Assembly (NCBI GenBank): GCA_902779165.1
Contig: CACZAN010000001.1
Location: 1 to 64,000, forward strand
Length of the DNA stretch: 64,000 nt
DNA from: an uncultured Bacteroidales bacterium
GTDB taxonomy: Bacteria > Bacteroidota > Bacteroidia > Bacteroidales > Bacteroidaceae
Reading direction: 5' to 3'
A model generated the notes under the pieces. The model made no database searches and was not told the origin of the DNA. It worked only from the letters and a program-made list of their open reading frames with translations. Numbering within the stretch: the stretch's first letter is position 1; every line of letters begins with the position of its first letter. Position numbers and translations under genes: made by a program. Positions 32,472 through 41,410 of the stretch are shown piece after piece.

Positions 32472-33167
32472 TTGAAAGTTCTCTACGAAGATAATCACTT
32501 GATCATCGTCTCGAAGAGCGCAGGCGAAATTGTCCAGGGCGACAAAACTGGCGATACCCCGCTCTCCGAGACGGTGAAATTGTATATTAAGGAGAAGTAC
32601 GCTAAGCCAGGAGCCGTTTTTCTTGGGGTTGTGCATCGTTTGGACCGCCCTGTCAGCGGAGTGGTTGTCTTTGCGCGCACCAGTAAGGCGCTCACTCGTC
32701 TGAACGAGCTGTTCCGTTCGGGTGAGGTGAAGAAGACTTATTGGGCACTGACACAACACCTCCCGAAAAATCCGGAAGGTGTTCTTACACATTATCTTAT
32801 TCGCAACGAACAGAAGAACAAGAGCTTTGCCTACGAACATGAGCGGCCAGGGGCGAAGAAGGCCGTGTTGGATTACAGCGTATTAGGTCATTCCGATTAC
32901 TACCACCTGCTTGAGGTGCACCTTCATACAGGACGCCATCATCAGATTCGCTGCCAACTGTCTGCCATGGGGTGTCCCATTCGAGGTGATTTGAAGTACG
33001 GTGCGCCGCGCAGCAACCCCGACGGCAGTATCAGTCTTCATGCACGCAGTATTCGTTTCGTGCATCCCGTTTCGCACGAAGAGATTTTTGTCGAGGCTCC
33101 ACTGCCTACCGAAGGACCTTGGCAGGCTTTCACCCAGCTTACATCGTCCACTTCAGAGCCAGCGTAG
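32472..33167 (+). CDS. RluA-family RNA pseudouridine synthase
   Basis: Isomerises uridine to pseudouridine in rRNA or tRNA. The 231-residue protein has the RluA signature HRLDRPVSGVVVFA, whose Asp is the catalytic nucleophile, and 'LHTGRHHQIRCQLSAMGCPIRGDLKYG' near the C-terminus. There is no S4 RNA-binding domain, so it is the short form. Translation appears to start at TTG (32472): two in-frame TAA codons lie immediately upstream, and 'MKVLYEDNHLIIVSK' is the family's normal N-terminus. The last 29 bases overlap the convergent DUF5020 gene. The exact target site cannot be told from the sequence. Confidence 0.9.
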   Translation: MKVLYEDNHLIIVSKSAGEIVQGDKTGDTPLSETVKLYIKEKYAKPGAVFLGVVHRLDRPVSGVVVFARTSKALTRLNELFRSGEVKKTYWALTQHLPKNPEGVLTHYLIRNEQKNKSFAYEHERPGAKKAVLDYSVLGHSDYYHLLEVHLHTGRHHQIRCQLSAMGCPIRGDLKYGAPRSNPDGSISLHARSIRFVHPVSHEEIFVEAPLPTEGPWQAFTQLTSSTSEPA

Positions 33168-33879
33168 GATTGACAAAGAAGGTCTTGGAGTTAGCTTTGT
33201 TGATAACGAAGTTGTTGCTTATTTCTATCTCGGTTCCAATACTTAGATTGGTCTTTGCCTTCGTGACTCCGTTCAGGTTGAACCAGAACTGAGGCTCGGT
33301 TAGCATGATGACGTTGTATTCGTCGTTGTCTTTGTGATTTCTCCAGAAATCGATGAAACCGGAGAAGGTGAACATCTTCTCTTTGCCAAAGGTCCAACCC
33401 CAGACTCCTGTTATTTGGAAGCCAGGATAGGCTTTCGCGTTATTCACGCCCTTGAGATAATGTTTATACATTGCTTGCACCCCGCAGGTAAACGTGTAAT
33501 CAGAGTTGTGCCAGTTGAAGGCTGGACCCAGTAAGAAGGCATGTTGGAACTGGGCGGCCCATGTGGCGCCCTTACTGGTAGTACATCCGCCATTGTATTC
33601 GCCGTGAATAGCAAAACCTTTCTTTCCGATATTGAATTCGCGGCTGAATTCCAAATATGCACCTTTGATCCCCTTGGCATAGATGTCCAAGTCAATGAAG
33701 TAGAAGATACTTCCGAGACGGTCGGGACGGTAGTGTTCAAAGGTGAGGGTGGCTATCTGTCGCGTTTCTTCCTCATTAGGATATAGATGACGTCCGAAGT
33801 CATAATGTAATTGAATGTTTTGCGAATTGGCTGTCAAACTGAGCGCGGTCAGCAGGGCCAGAGTCATAAATCTCTTCAT
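33139..33879 (-). CDS. DUF5020 outer-membrane protein
   Basis: A 246-residue secreted protein starting MKRFMTLALLTALSLTANSQ, a signal peptide cleaved after S-Q or N-S. The mature part is rich in alternating aromatic strands ('HLYPNEEETRQIATLTFEHYRP', 'FIDLDIYAKGIKGAYLEFSRE', 'FNLNGVTKAKTNLSIGTEIEI') and ends in KWTM, consistent with a small 12-strand barrel like the nucleoside channel Tsx. It fits DUF5020, a Bacteroidales family without known function. The open frame extends 35 codons upstream of this start, but those codons are low in signal-peptide character. It converges on the pseudouridine synthase gene, with 29 bp of overlap. Confidence 0.78.
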   Translation of the reverse strand: MKRFMTLALLTALSLTANSQNIQLHYDFGRHLYPNEEETRQIATLTFEHYRPDRLGSIFYFIDLDIYAKGIKGAYLEFSREFNIGKKGFAIHGEYNGGCTTSKGATWAAQFQHAFLLGPAFNWHNSDYTFTCGVQAMYKHYLKGVNNAKAYPGFQITGVWGWTFGKEKMFTFSGFIDFWRNHKDNDEYNVIMLTEPQFWFNLNGVTKAKTNLSIGTEIEISNNFVINKANSKTFFVNPTLALKWTM

Positions 33880-33961
33880 AGTGGTGATAGAATTATGTTT
33901 ATAGGAGATGTTTATTTGCAAAAATGGATAATAATGACTGCTTTTATCAGTAAAGCAGTGA

Positions 33962-33969
33962 CAAAAATA
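33962..33969 (-). promoter_or_regulatory. Promoter -7 element of the DUF5020 gene
   Basis: TATTTTTG on the minus strand about 83 nt upstream of the chosen start. It supports the internal start codon over the longer frame. Confidence 0.5.
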
Positions 33970-34042
33970 CAAAAAAACTTTCATTTTAGGCGCGTTCGTG
34001 CGTTTTTTTTCTGATGAAGAGCTACTTTTCCTGAAAAAGCGT

Positions 34043-34050
34043 TACTTTTG
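34043..34050 (+). promoter_or_regulatory. Promoter -7 element of the Gfo/Idh/MocA gene
   Basis: TACTTTTG fits TAnnTTTG. It overlaps the first TTG of the open frame, so translation must begin further in, at TTG 34069 or GTG 34081. Confidence 0.55.
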
Positions 34051-34080
34051 CGGCGGAAAAGTTTCTTATTGACCTCCAGA

Positions 34081-35151
34081 GTGACAAAAATTGACAACAA
34101 ACTGGCTTCATCGGAGCCTCTTCAGCAAGAGCAACGCATCGGTGTGGCTTTTGTGGGGTTGGGTGAACGTGGCCGTTCCTCCCTGCGGTTGATGTTGCCT
34201 ATTGAGTCAGCTGAGGTTGCAGTACTCTGTGATCTAAGTGCATCCAACTTAGCTGCTGCGCAGCAGCTATTGCCAGAGGGAATCAGCCCTGTTTGTCTGG
34301 ATGGTCCGGATGCTTACCGTCAGGCTTGCCAGTTGGAGCAGGTGGACCTCGTTTATATATGTACGGACTGGACTTCGCACCCTCAAATCGCAATCGAAGC
34401 GATGCGGCAGGGAAAGGATGTGGCTATCGAGGTGCCTGCGGCTACGACGATGGAGGAAATCCGCGAGTTGCTGCAGACTGCCGCTGCCTCACATCGTCGT
34501 TGTTTCCTGTTGGAGAACGCTTGCTTCGAGCGCCAGCTGGAAGATGCGATAGCTGCAATTCGCAGGGGAGATATCGGTGAACTCGTTCACGCCGAAGGAA
34601 ACTACTACCACTGCCTTGACGCCCGTTGGACCATGTGGCGACTGGAAATTAACCGTCAGCGCCGTGGTGACCTCTATCCCACCCACGAACTGGGTCCCAT
34701 CTGTCAAGCGATGGATATTGGCCGTTCAGATTTCCTCGAGACGTTAGTTTGTATGGATTCTTCAGCTCTGACGGGTCCTAATATATATAAGGAACGCGTG
34801 CGCAAGGAAGCTCCCGATTTCCAAAATGGCGACCATACCACGACACTTATCCGTACGCGCCGCGGTCGCACCATTCTACTGCGTCATGATGTGATGACCG
34901 AGCAGCCCTATGATCGCCGCCTACTGTTTATCGGTACTCGCGGCCGCATTGAACTGCATGATACTGGTCGCCCCTCCCACGAGGAGATGACGCTGGAAAT
35001 GAATCGTCGTCTGATTGTCGCCCTCACTACTGGCGAATCTTTTGGTATTGACATACAAGACTTGGCTACCTGGTGTAGCATAATCCCCCTCTCCGAGGAG
35101 AGCCTCCGTCGTGGATTTGCACCCGTCAGCATTCCCGATTTCTACGTTTGA
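34081..35151 (+). CDS. Gfo/Idh/MocA-family oxidoreductase
   Basis: A 356-residue NAD(P)-dependent dehydrogenase-like protein. The Rossmann N-terminus reads IGVAFVGLGERGRSSLRL, then 'DLVYICTDWTSHPQIAIEAMRQGKDVAIEVPAATTMEEI', which includes the family's EKP-like position occupied here by E-V-P. 'HAEGNYYHC' and 'YPTHELGPICQAMDI' are typical of the glycosidase-like GH109 branch, so sugar oxidation or N-acetylgalactosaminidase-like chemistry is possible. The start is uncertain: the first TTG lies in the promoter, and GTG at 34081 is the best remaining choice. It lies upstream of the aldo/keto reductase gene, with the 190-bp palindromic element between. No signal peptide is seen, which differs from many exported GH109 enzymes. 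Confidence 0.82.
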   Translation: MTKIDNKLASSEPLQQEQRIGVAFVGLGERGRSSLRLMLPIESAEVAVLCDLSASNLAAAQQLLPEGISPVCLDGPDAYRQACQLEQVDLVYICTDWTSHPQIAIEAMRQGKDVAIEVPAATTMEEIRELLQTAAASHRRCFLLENACFERQLEDAIAAIRRGDIGELVHAEGNYYHCLDARWTMWRLEINRQRRGDLYPTHELGPICQAMDIGRSDFLETLVCMDSSALTGPNIYKERVRKEAPDFQNGDHTTTLIRTRRGRTILLRHDVMTEQPYDRRLLFIGTRGRIELHDTGRPSHEEMTLEMNRRLIVALTTGESFGIDIQDLATWCSIIPLSEESLRRGFAPVSIPDFYV

Positions 35152-35168
35152 ACTTATTACACAAACTC

Positions 35169-35358
35169 TTAAGTAGGTGAACGAAATTAGTTAAATGTAT
35201 TTTATGCTCTATTTGGATGCAGATTTCGCTTCTTTCCGAAGGAACGTAGCGGGCTACGTGACTGAGGTAAGGAGAGAAAGATGCACCAAAGAGACATAAA
35301 AGACATAACGTCACCTACCATTACAAATATAGTTAAATAATTTTGTTCACCTACTTAA
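35169..35358 (+). repeat. 190-bp palindromic MITE-like element
   Basis: The whole gap between the oxidoreductase and aldo/keto reductase genes is a long imperfect palindrome. Its ends are a perfect 14-base inverted repeat: TTAAGTAGGTGAAC (35169-35182) and GTTCACCTACTTAA (35345-35358), with similarity continuing about 15 bases inward. Further in, TTTATGCTCTATTTGG matches the complement of CCAAAGAGACATAAA with two small differences, and ACGTAGC-GG-GCTACGT forms the tip. It contains no coding frame and no obvious target-site duplication. The next start codon is 5 bases after it. It could be a mobile miniature element or a conserved RNA hairpin. Confidence 0.75.
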
Positions 35359-35363
35359 TAAAA

Positions 35364-36725
35364 ATGACTATGTCCAAAAAAGAATTACAGGAAATAAGCC
35401 GCCGTCAATTTCTGCGGCGTCTTGGTTTGGGCTCAGCCATCATGGCAATGAGTCCTCTCAGTGCCCTTGCTACTTCTTCTCGTCCCGACGACCCAACTCC
35501 TGGCTCTGAAAACCGAATGACCTACCGTGTGCAGAACGGTACAGGTGAAGCCATCTCGCTGTTGGGATTCGGTATGATGCGTCTGCCGCGTGAACAGGAA
35601 GACGTTGATCGTTTGGTGGATTATGCTATTGCCCACGGGGTCAATTATTTCGATACAGCTCCTATGTACGGCGGTGGCCGTAATGAGGAGGTCGTAGGGC
35701 GTACCCTTAGCCGCTATCCGCGCGACAAATACTATGTGGCAACGAAGATGAGCAACCAGAACCAGCAGCTTTGGGAGTTCGACCGCTCCAAAGAGATGTA
35801 TGAGAACAGCTTCCGCAAGCTGCAGGTGGATTACATCGACTACTACTTGCTGCACTCTATCGGCGGCGGTGGCGTTAATGGACTGAAAGGTCGTTTCCTC
35901 GATAATGGCCTGCTGGACTTCCTTCTCAAGGAGCGCGAGGCCAAGCGAATTCGTCACCTCGGATTCAGTTATCATGGTGATGTCAGCGCTTTCGACTACC
36001 TGCTCGACCACAATGATGAATACCATTGGGACTTCGTTCAGATACAGATGAACTACCTCGATTGGCGTCATGCGGGAAGAGGACGTCGCCGTTCGGATGC
36101 AGATGCAGAGTACCTCTATGGTCGCCTTGAAAAACTCGGAATACAAGCTGTTATTATGGAACCTATTCGTGGTGGAGGACTGGCAAATGTGAACGATGAC
36201 ATCAAGAGCCAGTTGCAAGCCGTGCGACCCGATGACAGCCCGGCTCGCTGGGGCTTCCGCTGGGTGGGCTCTCGGCCGAATGTGCTTACGGTACTCAGTG
36301 GTATGAACCGAATGGAACACATGGAAGAGAATGTGGCCACTTTCTCACCGTTGCAGCCTTGCTCGCCGGCAGAAGACGAACTGTTGGCCCGCATTGCAGA
36401 CCAGATGTCTGGCTTCCCCACAATCGGTTGTACCACCTGCGCTTATTGTATGCCTTGTCCCTACGGCGTAGATATTCCCAGTAACTTCGCTTTCTACAAC
36501 GATGCGGTTACTAAGGGATTGCTGCCTCTTCCCGAATCCACAGCTGCTGATTACATAGAGAAACAACGTGCTTATACCGAGGCTTATCGGAAAGCCGTTC
36601 CCGAGCTGGCGCGTGCCACGGCTTGTCAGGATTGCGGTGAATGTCTACCGAAATGTCCGCAGCAGATCCGTATCCCGAACCAGATGAGCCGACTCGTGGA
36701 ACTGACACGTAAGCGTCGCGGTTAA
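35364..36725 (+). CDS. Tat-exported aldo/keto reductase with ferredoxin-type cluster domain
   Basis: A 453-residue protein. 'SRRQFLRR' at residues 12-19, followed by a short hydrophobic stretch, is a twin-arginine signal, so the enzyme is exported folded with cofactors. The aldo/keto reductase barrel follows with 'NYFDTAPMYGGGRNEE', 'ATKM' and 'YYLLHSI', supplying the Asp-Tyr-Lys-His set. The C-terminal part has two cysteine groups, C356-x2-C359-x2-C362-x2-C365 followed by P-Y-G-V, and C421-x2-C424-x2-C427-x3-C431, which should bind iron-sulfur clusters. It may oxidise or reduce a carbonyl or sugar using electrons from an external carrier. The adjacent FMN-binding protein is a candidate partner. 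The second ATG at 35370 is an equally possible start. Confidence 0.9.
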   Translation: MTMSKKELQEISRRQFLRRLGLGSAIMAMSPLSALATSSRPDDPTPGSENRMTYRVQNGTGEAISLLGFGMMRLPREQEDVDRLVDYAIAHGVNYFDTAPMYGGGRNEEVVGRTLSRYPRDKYYVATKMSNQNQQLWEFDRSKEMYENSFRKLQVDYIDYYLLHSIGGGGVNGLKGRFLDNGLLDFLLKEREAKRIRHLGFSYHGDVSAFDYLLDHNDEYHWDFVQIQMNYLDWRHAGRGRRRSDADAEYLYGRLEKLGIQAVIMEPIRGGGLANVNDDIKSQLQAVRPDDSPARWGFRWVGSRPNVLTVLSGMNRMEHMEENVATFSPLQPCSPAEDELLARIADQMSGFPTIGCTTCAYCMPCPYGVDIPSNFAFYNDAVTKGLLPLPESTAADYIEKQRAYTEAYRKAVPELARATACQDCGECLPKCPQQIRIPNQMSRLVELTRKRRG

Positions 36726-36772
36726 ACCTTTTTCCGCGGCAGGTGTCAAAGATGAAGTAACAACAAATACGA

Positions 36773-37180
36773 ATGATGAAACAAAAGACCCTTTTTGTGG
36801 CTATTGCCACGGTTTTATTGGGATTTGGACTGATGAGTCTGCGTCCCGCTGACGATGTAATTTCAAAAGAAGACGGACTGACGGTCATCAATACCACGTC
36901 CCTCTCTGAAGATGTAGAAGGTTATGCAGGAACTACTCCTCTGAAGATCTATATCAAGAAAGATAAGATTGAGCGTGTAGAGGCACTGCGCAATGTGGAG
37001 ACTCCCAAGTACTTTGCCCTCATCAAGCGCGATCTTCTCTCGAAATGGAATGGTCTCACTGTGAAGAAGGCCGCTGCCCAGCAGGTAGACGTTGTCACGG
37101 GTGCTACCTACTCCTCCGAGGCTGTCATTGAAAATGTTCGTCGCGGACTCGACTACTATCAGAAGAATGGAAAGAAATAA
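36773..37180 (+). CDS. FMN-binding domain protein, likely flavinylated
   Basis: A 135-residue exported protein with an N-terminal hydrophobic signal or anchor (about 4-22, 'TLFVAIATVLLGFGLMSL'). The C-terminal half is an FMN-binding domain, with 'GYAGTTPLKIYIKKDKIERV' and 'DVVTGATYSSEAVIENV' (residues 106-122). The TGAT motif (109-112) matches sites where ApbE transfers FMN to a threonine, as in NqrC and RnfG, making Thr112 the likely acceptor. It is 47 bp after the aldo/keto reductase gene on the same strand and followed by a strong terminator. An extracytoplasmic electron carrier for that reductase is a reasonable inference. ApbE itself is not in the window. Confidence 0.85.
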   Translation: MMKQKTLFVAIATVLLGFGLMSLRPADDVISKEDGLTVINTTSLSEDVEGYAGTTPLKIYIKKDKIERVEALRNVETPKYFALIKRDLLSKWNGLTVKKAAAQQVDVVTGATYSSEAVIENVRRGLDYYQKNGKK

Positions 37181-37221
37181 ACTTTCAGGCTTACGCGAAC
37201 CCTTTCCGCTTTCCACCCTAT

Positions 37222-37255
37222 GCTGCCGGCAAATTCCTGTCGGCAGCTTTTTTTT
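37222..37255 (+). terminator. Rho-independent terminator
   Basis: GCTGCCG (37222-37228) pairs with CGGCAGC (37241-37247), with extra pairing in the loop, followed by eight T. It ends the aldo/keto reductase and FMN-protein transcript and faces the convergent mfd gene. Confidence 0.92.
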
Positions 37256-37271
37256 GTGAAGAGAACCAGAA

Positions 37272-40200
37272 TTACTCTTCCATTCCCTGCATTTCCTCCA
37301 GTACTTCGCAGGCCTGTCTGACGCTGTTCACTCTTTGGATGAGGAGCGACCGGCGGCCGTTGGCTTGGTCAAAGCGACAGTCGGCGACATGGATGGTAGA
37401 GTATGCGATGCACTTCCCAAAGGCGGCGGACTGGAAAAAGGGGGAGTCATCGTCTTTTAGGAAATAGAGGCGCATGCGCCCCATTTTCAGTACGATGCGT
37501 TCGGCTCCGAAGTGTTTCCCGAGGCGTCGTAGCTTCACCACGCGGATGAGCTCATCAGCCTGCTCGGGGATGGGTCCAAAACGATCTTCGAGGCGTCGAC
37601 GGTAGGCTTCTACGGCGGCGTCGTTCTCCAGACCGTCGAGTTCGCGGTAGAGGAGCATACGCTCGGTGGAGCCCGGCACGAAGGCTTCAGGGAATGACAT
37701 CGTCACGTCGCTTTCCAGCTGACAATCATCGACAAAGTCCTCGCCGCCGATGACTTCTCCTGCTGCCACCTGCTGAGCGAAGAGCTCCTTGAACTCCTCG
37801 TTTTTCAGTTCTTTCACAGCCTCGGAAAGAATCTTCTGATAAGTCTCATACCCCAGGTCGGCGATGAATCCACTCTGCTCGGCCCCTAATAGATTTCCGG
37901 CTCCACGAATATCAAGATCTTGCATTGCGATATGAATACCGCTGCCGAGGTCCGAGAAATTCTCGATGGCTTGTAGTCGGCGGCGCGCGTCTTGGGGTAG
38001 GGCTGCCAATGGAGGTGCCATAAGGTAGCAGAAGGCCTTTTTGTTCGACCGTCCCACGCGCCCTCTCATCTGGTGCAAGTCGCTGAGACCAAAATTGTTG
38101 GCACCGCAAATGATGATGGTGTTGGCGTTGGGAATATCTAATCCGCTTTCGATGATGGTGGTGGAGATCAGTACATCGTATTCGTACGAGGCGAAGGCCA
38201 CCATCACCTTCTCCAATTCCTCGGGGTGCATGCGGCCGTGCCCTACAGTCACGCGGGCGTCGGGTACATATTTATGAATGATTTGTTCCAGTTCGGGCAG
38301 CTGTGAGATGCGGTTGTTGACGATGAACACCTGTCCGCCTCGACTCATTTCGAAGTTCACGGCTTCTGCAATGAGCTCGGGCGAGAAGGTATGTACCTCT
38401 GTCTGAATGGGATAGCGGTTAGGTGGCGGCGTCTGGATAACACTCAGGTCACGGGCACCCATAAGCGAGAATTGCAGTGTTCGGGGGATGGGAGTTGCAG
38501 TGAGGGTGAGGGTGTCTACGTTTACCTTCATCTGTCGCAGTTTCTCCTTGGTGGCAACGCCGAATTTCTGTTCCTCATCGATGATAAGTAGCCCTAAGTC
38601 TTTGAACTTTAAGCTTTTGCTGATGAGCTTATGGGTTCCGACGATAATGTCTATTTTTCCTGCTGCGAGGTCATCGAGGATTTCGCGGGTCTGTTTCGGG
38701 GTGCGTGCTCGGCTGAGATATTCCACTCGCACGGGGAGGTCGCGAAGACGTTCGGAGAAGGTGCGGAAATGCTGAAAGGCAAGTATCGTGGTTGGTACCA
38801 AGATGGCCGTTTGCTTGCCGTCGACGGCAGCCTTGAAGGCGGCGCGCACGGCAACTTCTGTCTTGCCGAATCCCACATCGCCACAGATGAGGCGATCCAT
38901 GGGTCGCGAACGTTCCATATCAGCTTTCACATCGGTTGTGGCCTTCAACTGATCTGGGGTATCTTCATAGATGAAACTGGCTTCGAGTTCGTGCTGGAGG
39001 TAGCTGTCGGGGCTGTAGGCGAAACCTTTCTCCTCGCGGCGACGGGAGTAGAGTTGAATGAGGTCACGGGCGATGTCCTTAATCTTGGCCTTCGTGCGTT
39101 CTTTCATACGCTCCCAGGCTCCTGTGCCAAGGCGGCTTATGCGTGGAGGTTCGCCTTCTTTGCCCTTGTATTTCGAGACTTTATGTAGTGCGTGTATGCT
39201 TACATAAACCACGTCATCGCGGTCGTAGATGATTTTTATCATCTCCTGCATGTGTCCGTCATGCTGTGGAACTCGGATGAGTCCGCCGAAGCGTCCTACA
39301 CCGTGATCTACATGTACTACGTAGTCGCCCACCTCAAATTCCTGCAGTTCTTTCAGCGAGAGTGCAACTTTTCCTCCTCGTGCGCGGTCACTACGGAGCT
39401 GGTATTTATGGAAACGGTCGAAAATCTGATGGTCTGTGAAGAGGCATATTTTCAGGGTGCCGTCGGCGAATCCTGCGTGCAGGGTCTTGGAGACCGGGGT
39501 GAAGTTGATGGTGGAGTTCGGTTCTGCTTCAAAGATGGCTTTCAACCTATCCGTCTGCTTCTGGGAGTCTGCTAAAATATAAATTCTGTAACCCTTTGCA
39601 AGGTAGTCACTGAAGGTCTTCGTGACGAGGTCGAAGTTCTTGTGAAAGATGGGTTGGGCGGTGGTAGAGAAAAGAATTCCCACTTCCGTGCTTCCCCCAT
39701 TAGAACGGGAAATGGGCTGTACCTCATGGCTGCTGATAGTTATGCGGCAGAAGTCAGAGAAGCCTTGTTCAAATGTGGGCGCATCAATGAGAAGTAGTTC
39801 TTTACGTAACAGAGATCCCTCTTCGCGTAGCCCACTCCCTTCTTTTACGTGTGGGAGCGGTGGGCGGGCCTGTTGTGACTGTTCCTCAATTCTCGCCTGC
39901 TGGCTGAATCCCTCCTGCCAGATTTGTCCTATCCGTTCGACAACGAACGTCAGGTCCTTGGTTACAAGAACTGTATCTTTGGGCAGCAGTGACGCCACAG
40001 AGACGGTGTTCTCCTGCATAGCGCTGAGTTCCGGCACCAGAGTGATGAACTCCTGTTGCTGTCGGCTCAGTTGGCTCTCTACCTCGAAAGTGCGGATGCT
40101 ATCTACTTCGTCTCCGAAGAAATCAATGCGGAAGGGATATTCGCTGGAATATGAGAAGACATCGACCAGCGAACCACGTACAGCAAACTGCCCGGGCTCA

Positions 40201-40727
40201 TAAACATAATCTGTCCGCTGGAAACCGAATTCCAACAACGTCTGCTCTACGAAGGAGATGTCAACGTGCTCACCTTTATGTAGTTGTAGCGTGCGTTCAT
40301 CCAGCGTCTGGCTCGAAACCACGCGTTCGGCCAACGCCTCGGGATAGGTGACTACGTAGAAATTCTTCTGCGGCCCACTCAGACGGGCCAGCAATTCTGT
40401 GCGGAGTATTTCGCTGGCGGCATCACGCTGACCGAACCTCACGGCGCGCCGGAAAGAGCTGGGGAAGAACATAACATCTTGTTCGCCCATCACCTGAACA
40501 AGGTCGTGGTAGAAATATCCTGCTTCCTCTTGGTCGTCGAGGATGAAAAGTAGTGGTGGCAACGTGCTGGTGGAATACTCCTTCAACGCAGCAAAAGCCA
40601 ACGTTGCCGAACTTGCTTGCAACCCCGATACTTGTATTGCTCTTTTCTTCTTGCCGGCAATCGCCTTGCCCAGCGCCTTCACTTGCGGATGACGCGCATA
40701 CAGCAATTGTAGTTCCTTTATATCCAT
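37272..40727 (-). CDS. mfd: Transcription-repair coupling factor Mfd
   Basis: Displaces RNA polymerase stalled at DNA damage and recruits UvrA. The chosen ATG (MDIKELQLLYARHP) gives 1151 residues, the usual Mfd size; an upstream start would add 18 residues that overlap the promoter. N-terminal UvrB-like domains (to about 350) are followed by the CarD-like RNA polymerase interaction domain near 460-520 ('FEVGDYVVHVDHGVGRFGG'). The translocase motor has Walker A 'GDVGFGKTE' near 616 and 'DEEQKFGV' near 716, with helicase motifs 'TATPIPRTL' and 'QMRGRVGRS'. The C-terminal TRCF domain follows. uvrA, encoding its partner, is about 17 kb away on the other strand. Confidence 0.97.
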   Translation of the reverse strand: MDIKELQLLYARHPQVKALGKAIAGKKKRAIQVSGLQASSATLAFAALKEYSTSTLPPLLFILDDQEEAGYFYHDLVQVMGEQDVMFFPSSFRRAVRFGQRDAASEILRTELLARLSGPQKNFYVVTYPEALAERVVSSQTLDERTLQLHKGEHVDISFVEQTLLEFGFQRTDYVYEPGQFAVRGSLVDVFSYSSEYPFRIDFFGDEVDSIRTFEVESQLSRQQQEFITLVPELSAMQENTVSVASLLPKDTVLVTKDLTFVVERIGQIWQEGFSQQARIEEQSQQARPPLPHVKEGSGLREEGSLLRKELLLIDAPTFEQGFSDFCRITISSHEVQPISRSNGGSTEVGILFSTTAQPIFHKNFDLVTKTFSDYLAKGYRIYILADSQKQTDRLKAIFEAEPNSTINFTPVSKTLHAGFADGTLKICLFTDHQIFDRFHKYQLRSDRARGGKVALSLKELQEFEVGDYVVHVDHGVGRFGGLIRVPQHDGHMQEMIKIIYDRDDVVYVSIHALHKVSKYKGKEGEPPRISRLGTGAWERMKERTKAKIKDIARDLIQLYSRRREEKGFAYSPDSYLQHELEASFIYEDTPDQLKATTDVKADMERSRPMDRLICGDVGFGKTEVAVRAAFKAAVDGKQTAILVPTTILAFQHFRTFSERLRDLPVRVEYLSRARTPKQTREILDDLAAGKIDIIVGTHKLISKSLKFKDLGLLIIDEEQKFGVATKEKLRQMKVNVDTLTLTATPIPRTLQFSLMGARDLSVIQTPPPNRYPIQTEVHTFSPELIAEAVNFEMSRGGQVFIVNNRISQLPELEQIIHKYVPDARVTVGHGRMHPEELEKVMVAFASYEYDVLISTTIIESGLDIPNANTIIICGANNFGLSDLHQMRGRVGRSNKKAFCYLMAPPLAALPQDARRRLQAIENFSDLGSGIHIAMQDLDIRGAGNLLGAEQSGFIADLGYETYQKILSEAVKELKNEEFKELFAQQVAAGEVIGGEDFVDDCQLESDVTMSFPEAFVPGSTERMLLYRELDGLENDAAVEAYRRRLEDRFGPIPEQADELIRVVKLRRLGKHFGAERIVLKMGRMRLYFLKDDDSPFFQSAAFGKCIAYSTIHVADCRFDQANGRRSLLIQRVNSVRQACEVLEEMQGMEE

Positions 40728-40746
40728 CTGATTTCCTTTGCGGGTG

Positions 40747-40754
40747 CAAAGGTA
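40747..40754 (-). promoter_or_regulatory. Promoter -7 element of mfd
   Basis: TACCTTTG on the minus strand, followed by GCACCCGCAAA, identical to the tRNA-fMet promoter for 18 bases. It lies 20 nt before the chosen mfd start. The next 270 bases to the YbjQ-like gene hold no further clear signal. Confidence 0.65.
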
Positions 40755-41023
40755 CACAAAAAAACGTCCCTCACCGCACATTCCTTCCTAAAAATGCCTT
40801 CAGTCGCTTCAATAGCCCTACTTTTTCCTTCCATCCACCCTTCTGCTTCTATGGAAATTCCATGAGAGTACGAGGCCGAAGCCGAAAAAAGTCATGAAGA
40901 GAGGGTCACTTTGTCGAGGTGGCTACAATAAAAAGCAAAGTGCAACTGAAAACGTGACGGTTCCAGTAGTATTGAAAGTACAGGACGTTACTATTATAAA
41001 CAACCTTTTAATCATTGACAATT

Positions 41024-41341
41024 ATGGTAATCACAACCACCCCGACCATCGAAGGTCATCCCGTAAGAGAGTACAAAGGCATAGTCACTGGCGAAACCAT
41101 CATCGGTGCCAACGTCATCAAGGATTTCATGGCCAGCCTTACAGATTTCTTTGGCGGGCGCAGCGGACAGTATGAGAAAGTACTCATCGAGGCGAAAGAC
41201 ACAGCAATGCGTGAAATGATGCAACGCGCTCAGCAGATGGGTGCCAATGCAATCGTGGGAATAGACATCGACTATGAGACAGTGGGGCAATCCGGCTCCA
41301 TGCTTATGGTTTCTACCAGTGGCACAGCTGTCGTCATCTGA
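41024..41341 (+). CDS. YbjQ/UPF0145 heavy-metal-binding-like protein
   Basis: A 105-residue cytoplasmic protein of the YbjQ (UPF0145) family. Family features include '[22 protein letters not shown]' and '[25 protein letters not shown]', then a C-terminal strand '[13 protein letters not shown]'. These proteins form compact oligomers; a metal-binding role has been suggested for the family but is not firmly known. The ATG at 41024 matches the family N-terminus; three earlier in-frame codons start with TTG and are less likely. No promoter consensus is clear upstream. It is followed by a separate promoter for the glycosyltransferase gene. Confidence 0.88.
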   Translation: MVITTTPTIEGHPVREYKGIVTGETIIGANVIKDFMASLTDFFGGRSGQYEKVLIEAKDTAMREMMQRAQQMGANAIVGIDIDYETVGQSGSMLMVSTSGTAVVI

Positions 41342-41410
41342 CCTCTCACATGTCGCACAGCAGTTTTTCGTCTGATTTTGCTTGGCCAGAGTCTTAAAAA
41401 GTGCTCATTT

